Shown piece by piece: positions 13,101 to 25,100 of a stretch of DNA of 64,000 nt. The DNA is from Actinernus sp. WN-2022 (Eukaryota > Cnidaria > Anthozoa > Actiniaria > Actinernidae): positions 81,057,537-81,121,536 of the forward strand of contig JAOWCC010001589.1 of assembly GCA_030867875.1 (NCBI GenBank), read 5' to 3'. Under the pieces are notes generated by a model. That model did not search any database. It saw only the letters and a list, made by a program, of their open reading frames with translations, and was not told the DNA's origin. A program made the position numbers and the translations under genes. Numbering within the stretch: the first letter of the stretch is position 1; every line of letters starts with the position of its first letter.

Positions 13101-16100
13101 ATTTCGTTGTAGTGGCACTTTAATCTTTTAGGGGAGGGGTGGGAAACTTAGGGTAAGCATGCAATTGTCTTTGAACTGCTAATACTTTGTCTCCATTAAA
13201 TAAACACGCACAATCTTTCTTGCTTTCTTGCTTTCTTGCTTTCTTTCTACATGACTGATATTTTTATTTTCTTTATTAAAACACAATTTCGACTTTGTCC
13301 TTGTTTCTAGCTATGTGAGATTTTTTTCCATGAAAGCAGTTTGCACAAGATTTTTCTCAAACCTTGCACCCCCCCCCCCCCCCCCCCCCCCCCTCTCCTC
13401 CCTCCCCACTAAAAGGTAAAATGCGATATGCCACTAATATATTCTTCTTACCTTTCAGGACATGGCAGGCCTTCTGAAGCCCAAAGCAGCCACTCTACTC
13501 ATTGGTTCCCTTCGTGCCCAGTTCCCTAAGCTTCCCATTCACGTCCATACCCATGATACAGCAGGGGCAGGTGTGGCGTCCATGTTGGCCGCGGCGGAGG
13601 CTGGTGCTGATGCAGTTGACGTCGCTGTGGATTCCATGTCTGGAATGACGTCACAGCCTAGCATGGGTGCAATAGTGGCAGCACTGGAAAGAACTGATTT
13701 GGATACAGGTAATGTGGAATAACGGCTGGAAGCAATAGGTTTTGTAAGGTCTGCAGCCTCGAACTGAACAGTTTCAGAACGAGGTTAGACTCAGCAAAAA
13801 CAAAGGTTGTTATCCTCCTGGGACTCGATATGGCCGCCATGTGACAATAGTTAATTCAATTGTCTCAATGTTGCTCCATTACAGATCAAGTGATAATCCC
13901 CTTGAGTAATATTTATTTTATTATTTTAAGGCATGAGAAAATACACTGTTATGGAAATACTTCAGACAAAGAATCGAATTCCTAAAAGACCTTTAATGGG
14001 ACAACACAATTCTTCATTTGCATGTTTGCAGATTCCTTGTTGGCTTCTTTTGTTATGTCCTCCGACATTCATGGTCGCCATCTCAACGTGCGGCTAAATA
14101 CAGGAATAATATAAACTAACTAAACCCTACCCTGAACCATAAAAGAACCCTAACCGGTCAGTAAACGAGTTTCCAGGTAAATGATGAGGTTTAGGGCTAA
14201 TTTTTGGCTAGGGTTCACAGGTAAAGGAATCAGTCTCAAGAAAATGGAGAAGAAGAAAAAAATCAGAGCTTTTCTGGAACTCAAAACCCCGCTCTCCTGC
14301 TCGTAAAGCAGACGTCGCAACTACTACTCAAAACAACCATCGTCGCTCAAGCTCCGTCAAATTTTTAATTTTACAACCTTGTAAATTAATTCCCAGTCGT
14401 CTAGCGGCCACCGCTAATCTATTGTATTCTTGGCCAATCAGAGGTTGGAGCATTCCTGTTTTTATCCGCTTTGGATTGCATACTAGCAATTCAAGAAAAT
14501 TTTATTGTTATTTGACGAATATCAATTAGTCGCATTGCTGTATTCAATCTTAAGGAATGCCAGAAGAATGCATTGTTTCCTACAAATATAAAAGCGAAGG
14601 AAGTAGTGAGCTGACTAGAGTTCCTGTCACGATGTTTTGTTAAATTCAAAGAGAGCAGTCAGCCTCCTTTTGTGTTTCAGGGCTACTGAAAAGGTTCTTC
14701 ACAACTATAGGATATCTCTCTCCAGATGGCGGACTGTTGCTCTGCCTTAGTTTGTAGTAGGAATTTCCATCTAATCTAATCAAATTCAACTGCCAAAATA
14801 TTTGAATAGTAGTTTTATTAACCTCAAGCTTCTAAGATTCAGGCTACTAAGTAATTTTTCTGACAGGACCAGGGCTTGAAATTATAGGAAAATACCACCA
14901 GTAATTGTTGCTAGTTGTCACTAATTTTTGCTAGCAACATGCAAGATTCTGCTAGCAAGATTCTACAAGCATCATTTCTCATTTATAATTTAGCGGTACT
15001 TCAGTTTTCTACTCACAGGTGCGAGAAAAGAACAAGCGCGATCAATGCATTGCTGCATCTGTGTAAGTTGATTTTGCTTTTGCTTATGTCTCTAGCGAAA
15101 ACCAAGCTTAAATTGCTTATGAGCCCTAGCCAGAAGATCGTTGATTTTGGGTGCAATAAAGTGTTTTAAATCTTGTTGAACCATTTTAGGGCGATTTAAT
15201 ATGCTAATAAGTTGCAAATGAATACTCCAGTTTCGTATTCGAAAATTACCGCTGAATGCAATGACTACAGACGCATGTACTCAGGCGTAGCCTCATTCTG
15301 AAGTTAAACATTCATAAATACCAGCGAGAAGGTGGGCTTTCACAACTCTCCGTATTGTTGTAGTTTCGCATTTTGCACCTTCTCGCTAGTATTTAAGAAT
15401 GTTTAACTTCAGAATGAGGCTAAGCCTGAGTACATGCGTCTGTAGTCATTGCATTCAGCGGTAATTTTCGAATACGAAACTGGAGTATTGAGTCATATAA
15501 CATTGAATGTGTTCATTTTTTTTTTTTTTTTTCAGGCGTCAGACATTTGATCCTTGCAATGTTATTGAAATATCTTTAACAAGTGGGACGGACATAGTAA
15601 CAGAGCAAAATGAACTAGAATTGGCTTGTGACTTAAATGACGTCATGGAAATTTAAATAAACGGAAAATTGTCAGTCATTGTGTTTTCCACTTTATTTGT
15701 ATTTGCACTGTAATAGGACATTTTCATTATGGCATCATTTTACTACAACTACCAGAATCCTTTTCAAATTCTTTTTCTCAGTCAAATGTATCAACTCCTG
15801 TGAGTTCCAAGACAATGGTTCACATTAGAGGAACAAAAGGATCCGCGCAAAGAGTTCTGGTAGTTGTAATACGTGACGTCATGATGCAAATGTCCTATTT
15901 CTAGCCCTGAGTACTCTCTTAATTTTATACGCTTCTTGTCTTAAAGGCATTGACATCAACAGCGTGTACGATTACAGTGCCTACTGGGAACAGACGAGAC
16001 TCCTGTATGCACCGTTTGAGTGCACAGTGACAATGAAGAGCGGTAATTCTGATGTGTATGAGAATGAGATCCCAGGCGGCCAGTACACCAACCTGCATTT

Positions 16101-19100
16101 CCAGGCCTACACTCTGGGTCTTGGCGACAAGTTCTCGGACATCAAAAAGAAATACGCCACTGCTAACAAGCTCCTTGGAGATGTCATCAAGGTATACTGC
16201 TATGTAAAACGATGCTTAAACTGCTGGTAAAGATGCCTTTTTAGTGGTGCAATGTAGACTCACACCGCGGCAAAACGTTACGCGCATGCGTATTTGCTAT
16301 TTCTTGTCGGCGCGCGGCCGCCCCCAGTTTCCCGCGAAAACTGAAATGAAACAACAGGCACATTTAAAAAAAATTCTGCTTAAAAGTATCCATTTGTGAA
16401 CTGTTTTGTCAAAAAATAAGAAAACTACTTAAAAGCTAAGCCTAAGACTTTAACAGGTTGAAGTTTTCTTAATTCGTAATTCATTGTGAGTTTACTAAGT
16501 TATAAAATTATTTACTAAAAAAGTTGAAACCCTCGGTAATTTGTATTTGAGAGCAGAGCCTTCGTTCTTTTGGCCAGCGGAGCATACCGTTTTGGTGTGA
16601 TGTAGACTAAGCTTTTAGCGTCTCGTGATGTATTGGAGGTTGATATATATGCCTTAAGCCTGGTTCACACAGCGACATAAGCACAAGTAGCAGACGCAGT
16701 GCTGTAATTATCATTAGCGGTACTTGTTCTATTCACAGGTGTGAGATTAGAACAAGCAGCGCTAATGATCAATGCATTACTGCGTCTGCGTATGTTGCTT
16801 GTGTCGCTAGTGTGAACCAGGCTGTACAACACCCACTTGAAGCTCAGGGGCTGAGTTAGTTTGTTCGTACTTCATGCCTGCTTCCGACAATTTAATCGGC
16901 AAATCTATTTCTGAAAGTCGCTGCATTTGTTGGCTGAGAAGAGGAATGTTGAAAATGACTTCGTTTTATTGTCAATAATAATTAAGTAACTTATTGATAC
17001 AGGGTTATGTAAGTATAATAGATACAGATTGAGTGGCCGTGCTTTATGGGATTTACAGACTCGAGCTGAAAGCGAATACTCGAAAACAGACGTTAGAGTT
17101 TACATTCAACATAAATAATAATAAAATATTAAACATAAAAAAATAATGCATAATACCAGAAGTCTGATAATACTTAACAATTAAGCTGATATCACTGTGA
17201 GCCCTGTGCCGCATGTAACAAGTGGTAAACATGGTATTATTTATCCAGCAGTTCACGATTCACATCTTTTGTTTTAATAGGTGACACCCACGTCCAAGGT
17301 AGTTGGAGACCTGGCCCAGTTTATGGTTCAAAATAATCTCGATGAGAGAGATGTACTGGAGAAAGCTGAAGAGCTAGACTTCCCATCGTCTGTGGTGGAA
17401 TTCATGCAGGGTCATCTTGGTCAACCACATGAGGGATTCCCTGAACCACTAAGATCCAAGGTATATCCCTCTTCCGAAACATAGAAAGTAGTCACTACTT
17501 TGAGTACGTCCCTTAGGAGTTATTTTGTGTGTTTGCTAATGTAAACAAGATTGGTTTTTGGTGTATTCCCTTTTCCGAATACTTGGAATATACTCGGCGA
17601 GTACTCAGCGAATACTCGGAATATGTCCCCAATAAACGCGTCCTAATTTTATCAGCTGGATAGGGATTTATCCGGCGGATAGCAAGTGATCCACTTTTGA
17701 ACATCAACCAGGACCTGAGAAATAGCTTCAAGGTTTTATAATTTGACGTCTTTCCAATACGATTAAGGATAAAAGGTTGTTCAGTTTGCATTCGGCTGGT
17801 GTGCCCATCGAAAGGAAGATGTTCTGAGCAAAGGTTTTCTTCTTTTGATAATCCAGTGTAGTTTGAATCCTTGTTCAACAACGGTCAACTTCAAAGACAT
17901 TGGTATGGCTGTCGGGTGTGACAACTCCTACCACTGCCATTTTATTTTCCAACATTGTTTATCGGTTTCATTTTAATGCCAGATTGTCAAAGACAAGCCA
18001 ACCATGGAAGGAAGGCCTGGTGAATCACTGGAACCGATGGACTTGGAGGACCTGGAGTTCAAACTGAAGGAAGAATATGGTAAATAATGGTAATCCCCTC
18101 GATACACAAGAAATGTTCCACCGAGTACCTTTCCCCGGGCTAGCCTGGTGAATCCGCGAGAAATCATTCAATTTTATCATCCCATGCATCTTATTCTTAT
18201 CTCATGCTCTAAACAATGGTATAAGAGCGAGCCCAGTTGTCCCAGAGATCGCAACATTGGAGTCGGCCAGAAATGTCTTAGTTTTTGCCATACCACACTG
18301 TGGTGTTCTTTTGTCATAAGGAAATTAACGTTATTTTTGATTGGAGATTTTCTCTTCTGTGACGAGCTGGGACGATTGGCCTCGTTTTGACGCCTTTCTG
18401 AATAAGATCAATAGCGGAGCTCCCAATTAGCTGCATGAATCACTAAGGGGCCTTGGTGATCATTGGACAAGGAACAGAGTTAATGTGCCTATAACCCCTT
18501 TTCACCTTATTATTTTTCCGAAGGTACTTGCCTCATAGAACATTATTTTGCAAAAAAAACGTCCAATCTTTGAAATGGTAATTTTTTACAGCTACTCAAA
18601 GTTAGCGAAAAATCATCATTTTGGCTCCATGTGGGATCATTTCATAATCATAAAAAGGTCTTGGGACGAGTCGGCTGGTGGTCCCTTCATGTACCAACAC
18701 ATGAATTGCTATCAAATACAATAGAATTAACACAATACAAAACAATAGAACGAAATACACAATACAATAGAACACAATACAATTTGGTAGTAATTCATGT
18801 CTACCTACATGAAGGGAGAACCAGTCGGCTGATGACGTAGCATAGACCCTATGCATAAAGCTGGAACCTAATTTAAATAAATTAACACTGCAACCTGAAA
18901 GAGCAAGTACAAGTTATTCATCATATGCAATTTAATAGTTTTATCACAAATTTCTCCAAAGTTATTAGCATTTAAGGCTCAGGAAAAACATGAAAGCGAG
19001 GCTGGTAGGGCCATGGCTGACTATTTTCATACAAATCTCTCTTATTTCAATAGTTTATTACTCTGTAGCAATGTAACTTATGACACTCAAATTTCACAGG

Positions 19101-22100
19101 ATTTCTTATTTTTGCATGTTCTTTTACGTGATGGTTCTTTTACGTGTTGGTTTTCACAAATATTCATCGCTGACAGGAGAATTTCAGTTGTAATCAAAAT
19201 GTCCTTTATGCATAGGGTGTATAAGGAATATAGTTCCATTCTGAATCATTTTCACTGCCTTCCAGTCAGAACTACTACCTGAACTGCAGTCTGACATTAT
19301 TATTTAGTTATTACATCCGAAAACAGCCTTAAAATTTCTCAGAATCGGTGAAGATAACAAGAGCGGTCCCTTAAAGTGCCCCTACGATCAAATTTTGACA
19401 TATCATTTTTTTCTCATATTCGGAAAGTAGAGTGGCTATATTATTACCAGTTCAAACTGTTTTTCGATACGACGACGGGAAGTCCTATTTTTTGAACTCC
19501 GAATCTTGAATTTTACATCCACCATTACGCGAACCCGTTCCTGTGGGCGAGGAATGCCTGGTCATTTTTTAGCGTACGTGACGTCATACACTTAAGGTTA
19601 TCGTGTACCTTCAGGGTACTGTTCTGGATAAAATTAAGTAGCGTTTCGAATATTCGTCATATTTAGATAAATTATACCTCATTTAAAGCTTATAAAATTG
19701 GCTACAACGATATACCTAAGGTTTGTAATTTTGATAAAAGTGCGAATTTTAAATAAACTTCTTTTCCGAACAAGCGAGTTGGTTTCCAAGAGCTCCAACT
19801 CCACGGCAATTTAATGAATTTAAGATCTGTATGCGTTTCTGGACTCCCACAGACCTTGTTTACGAAACTGTGTCGGCGATTGTGGAAATTTGAAGCCGTT
19901 CTGAAGATATTTTAGTCTTCGTGAAACTGCTAACGTGCAATCCAAGTATAGATGCGGGAATCGCTCTCAGCGCCTCTTTTAAAAATAAAAAAAATAGCCG
20001 ACACAGTTTTTTAGCTGATATAAATTGCGAACAATCTGTGAAAATTTGAAGTAATTCGCACAAATTCGCGTCGAGTTGGAGCTTTTTTCAAACTATGTTT
20101 AGAACGAAAATAGAAAGTCAAGAAAACGCTCTGAAAAGTTTTAGCCGGCCGGCGAGACTGATTCTTTCAACCAGTGACTGGGAAATGTCACAGTCAAAAC
20201 TTCCCACAACAACACGTGTGGCTACTTTTCCCATACAAACCTTCACGCGAACTAACATATGTAGTAAGAAAGTGTACCATTTTCCCGCTTTGAAAAGCAA
20301 ACAAAACGTTTTGAATAGAAATAATCGTTCAAGTTTGTGCATTGTACAGGACAGTAGCAATTTAACGAACCACAAAGCTGGCATTTCGCTACATTCAAGC
20401 CTTCTAGTTGAGTACCAAGAATGCGGTTTGTAATTGTCTTCAAGCCTCATGCAAGGATGGTTTGTGTACGTTTTGAGGACAGAATTGTTTGTATCACATG
20501 GAATAGCCGGTAAGACCGTACTAGTATAGATTGACCGAAAAATAAGCGGCTACGTTTGCTGAGAACATAGTTTATCATAAATAACTCATATTGCTGTTTC
20601 CTATAAACAGATAAACGTATCGATGTAGTATGCCTTTTAATTTACTGCTAATTTTATTTTCAAGACAATAAACCACAGAAGAAACACCAATATTATTTCA
20701 TGAAGTACCTTGTTTCAGTTGTTTGTGTGTCAAACAGAAACGGGGCGCACGAAGTTTGGTTCTGTGATAGCCACTGTAAAAGCTGCAGATCAGTCAGTTT
20801 CAATATATTTTTTTAGTCTCTAGTCAATTCTTATCATTCACGATGTCCGATGTTAGACAAGAGAGCGATTTAATTTTATAGCAATTACATTGTATTTTAG
20901 AATGTAGATTCGCCGGAAAATCTATTGCCGGGACACAGATAATTATCGATCTCTTATTTACGAACTAGCAATCCGGGTTTCACTATAAACAATGAACAAA
21001 CTTAGGACTTATAAACTGCTGGGCCCGGTTCCTGAAAGCCCGATTAGCGCTAATCCTGGATTAACTCTCAACAAAACATATTAGGTGTCATGGTAATTAA
21101 CTCTGGATTAGCGGTAATCGGGCTTTCAGGAACCGGGCCCTGATCATTACCTTAGTGATTTCTCCGCTGAATTCTCCCTGTATCCCGGATCCAGTAACAG
21201 CACAACCTGAAAGCCGAACCAGAGAAAATACCCTGGGAAAAACTTACCCCAAAAAGATAATAAACCTCTGCTAGCTAGCACTACTTACTAGCAGGCCACT
21301 TCCCAAGCGATTTTAGCAACTATTCATTCGTCCAGCTTTCAACTCGGTCGCCAGCAGCTCTATTTCCCCCTAAATCATCAATATCCGGCAATAAATTTAA
21401 ACAGAAAGACACATTACTATGTTCTGAAGAATCTGATGCAGATTTTAGGTCGTTATTTACTAAACCACAGCAAAATTCGCAGTGTGAGTTTGTACTAGAC
21501 AATATAAGAAGAAATGTATGGGTTCGAAACAACTTGAGAACGATGCGAGTGTATGACGTCACATGCATTCCTCGCCCACGGGAACGGATTCGCGTAATGG
21601 CGGACGTGATTTTGACAGTAAACTCTCTTTAAAATGTGTGGTCTAATTGGCCCCTTTGCAAACTTTTTTCACTGATTTGGATATTTCTGCCACTGTTTGT
21701 TCTTATGGAATACAAAAAAGTGGCAAAAGAAATGGTCAAATTTCGTCGTAGTGGCACTTTAAGCTACGTCACGGAACAACTCGGCCCAGGTTCCTCGTGT
21801 GCTCACACGAATCGGATGTTTTCTTTTGAGGAAAATAATTCCAACCTTCCTCGTTTAAGAAAAAATGATAGATATAAGGGTTATAAGCACTTTAATGTTG
21901 CACATGAATTAGTCTGATATACTAAGGGGCCTTGGGGATAATTTGACAAGGAAGAGAAGTTAATGTTGCACTTGAAGTATTTGCTATGCGGTCAAATCTT
22001 TACGAACACGATGACTTTACTCTACATAGCCATAGAAAATGAAGAGAAAAACAAGAAAAAAAATGCTAGATTTAAGGAAAATCAGTGTGAAAGGCGGCTT

Positions 22101-25100
22101 AAACAAACAGAGGAAAATATTAAGATAACTGAGAAAGAAAAAGCAAGGAAATAGAATTGAAGCCGAGGCTCAGTTAACACCTTCGGTTCCGAAGCCGCGT
22201 TCTTACCGCTTGACCGTATAGCCGATCATTAGTCACGTGATTCGAAGATGAGAGAAGGTGCCGCACTTTTCAGGCACGCGGAGGTAAAGCTAGATCATAC
22301 CTTGTAGAAGGACAGCCCAGAAATACTGGGAACTTGTTTACCTGTGAACCCTAGGTCAGTGAGAACTCCTCGTGTACATGGGAACTTCTTGTCAGAATGG
22401 TTAGGATAGGATTTATGATTCATATTAGGGTTATAGGGTTTGTGCATGTGATGTTTCGTCCTTCTATATATTGTGTGATCTGGACCAGATAACGTATGAG
22501 TGGGACAAACTACGGTAATGACGGCGCGGTTATGTACGGCATACCGTCACATTGAAATAGTTCCCTGTTGTTTTTGTCCTGCTGATCCAATCAAATTACA
22601 GTGATACGGTACGGTAAGTTACAGTACGGGTACGGTTAGGGTACGGTTAGGCTACGGACATGCTTTAGTGTGTCCCACTCATACGACATCTGCTCTAGGT
22701 ACAACCGGGCACTGGGCGCAAGGACAGACATGGAATAGCGACTTTTTGTTCTCTTTCTATATATTCGGCCCGCGTGGGAGCTCCGCTAATAAGATGATAT
22801 AAGCTTGTGCTGTCAAACTAAAAAAAGAGATTTCACTTGATTATAAGGGGGGAAAACTACTAAGATTAACAGAGTATTTTTCCAGGCACACTGAAGAAAA
22901 CCTGAGACACTTTAGATGGAGGATAACAGAGATTTATCTTAGCATTTAAATAAAATGTCGTGGGTTTTTTTCAGGTGAGAGTAATATTCGCGACGTAGAC
23001 GTACTCAGTGCTGCACTGTACCCCAAAGTATTCAAGGACTACATGCTATTTAAGGAGGAGTTTGGACCAGTAGAAGGCCTACCGACCAGACTCTTCTTTA
23101 CAGGTCCCGACATCGGGGAGGAATTCCAAGTCCAACTTGAGGTTAGCCTTTCAAGAGTCTAAGACAACAGTTTCTGCAGTATTTCGATTGTGTATGCCTT
23201 AATAAAAGGAACATACTAGAACAGTCAGATAATTATTGCTGCTTCGTAAAAGAATTAACACATCAAGGTTGCGAGAACGCAAATCGTTAAAACTAAAATT
23301 TTATTAAACTTCACTCTAATATTTTTCCGAGTGGAGGGAGTGGAAGAATCCCGGGACATTTCGTACCTCTCCTGTGGTTTTTCTGTCCTATTTTAACTGA
23401 ATGGGCGGTCGTGTTGTATAGCACAGTATTTGTTGGATACAGAAGTGATCTCATCAGTGTCTCAGTATCAATGATACAAGTGTCTCAGTATCAGTGATAC
23501 AAGTGTGTCAGTATCAATGATCAAGTGTGTCAGTATCAGTGATACACGTGTCTCAGTATCAGTGATACAAGTGTCTCCGTATCAGTGATACAAGTGTCTC
23601 CGTATCAGTGATACAAGTGTCTCCGTATCAGTGATACAAGTGTCTCCGTATCAGTGATACAAGTGTCTCCGTATCAGTGATACAAGTGTCTCCGTATCAG
23701 TGATACAAGTGTCTCCGTATCAGTGATACAAGTGTCTCCGTATCAGTGATACAAGTGTCTCCGTATCAGTGATCACGCGTCTCGGTATCAGTGATACAAG
23801 TGTCTCCGTATCAGTGATACAAGTGCCTCGGTATCAGTGATACAAGTGTCTCCGTATCAGTGATACAACCGTCTCGGTATTAGTGATACAACCGTCTCGG
23901 TATTAGTGATACAACCGTCTCGGTATCAGTGATACAAGTGTCTCCATATCAGTGATACAACCGTCTCGGTATCAGTGATCACGCGTCTCGGTATCAGTGA
24001 TACAAGTGTCTCGGTATCAGTGATACAAGTGTCTCGGTATCAGTGATACAACCGTCTCGGTATCAGTGATACAACCGTCTCGGTATCAGTGATCACGCCT
24101 CTCGGTATCAGTGATACAAGTGTCTCGGTATCAGTGATACAAGTGTCTCCGTATCAGTGATACAAGTGTCTCCGTATCAGTGATACAACCGTCTCGGTAT
24201 CAGTGATACAACCGTCTCGGTATCAGTGTTACAAGTGTCTCGGTATCAGTGATACAAGTGTCTCGGTATCAGTGATACAAGTGTCTCGGTATCAGTGATA
24301 CAAGTGTCTCCGAATCAGTGATACAAGTGTCTCCGTATCAGTGATACAACCGTCTCGGTATCAGTGATACAACCGTCTCGGTATCAGTGATACAACCGTC
24401 TCGGTATCAGTGATACAAGTGTCTCGGTATCAGTGATACAAGTGTCTCCGTATCAGTGATACAAGTGTCTCGGTATCAGTGATACAAGTGTCTCCGTATC
24501 AGTGATACAAGTGTCTCCGTATCAGTGATACAAGTGTCTCCGTATCAGTGATACAACCGTCTCGGTATCAGTGATACAACCGTCTCGGTATCAGTGATAC
24601 AAGTGTCTCCGTATCAGTGATACAAGTGTCTCCGTATCAGTGATACAAGTGTCTCCGTATCAGTGATACAAGTGTCTCCGTATCAGTGATACAACCGTCT
24701 CCGTATCAGTGATACAACCGTCTCGGTATTAGTGATACAACCGTCTCGGTATCAGTGATACAACCGTCTCGGTATCAGTGATACAACCGTCTCGGTATCA
24801 GTGATACAACCGTCTCGGTATCAGTGATACAACCGTCTCGGTATTAGTGATACAAGTGTCTCGGTATCAGTGATACAACCGTCTCGGTATCAGTGATACA
24901 ACCGTCTCGGTATCAGTGATACAACCGTCTCGGTATCAGTGATACAACCGTCTCGTTATCAGTGATACAAGTGTCTCGTTATCAGTGATACAAGTGTCTC
25001 AATATCAGTGATACAAGTGTCTCAGTATCAGTGATACAAGTGTCTCAGTATCAGTGATACAGACGTTAATGTTTTATTAATCAGTTCTGTTCCAACAAGA

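Noticed and set aside
21963..22154. Lysine-rich 63-codon ORF in a PC intron
   Set aside because: Low-complexity A-rich sequence within an intron, no start context or homology visible.
23455..25062. CRISPR-like array of short repeats and spacers
   Set aside because: The 10-base linkers are themselves repeated and almost identical, the unit is only 23 bp, the host is an animal and no cas gene is present; this is a minisatellite.
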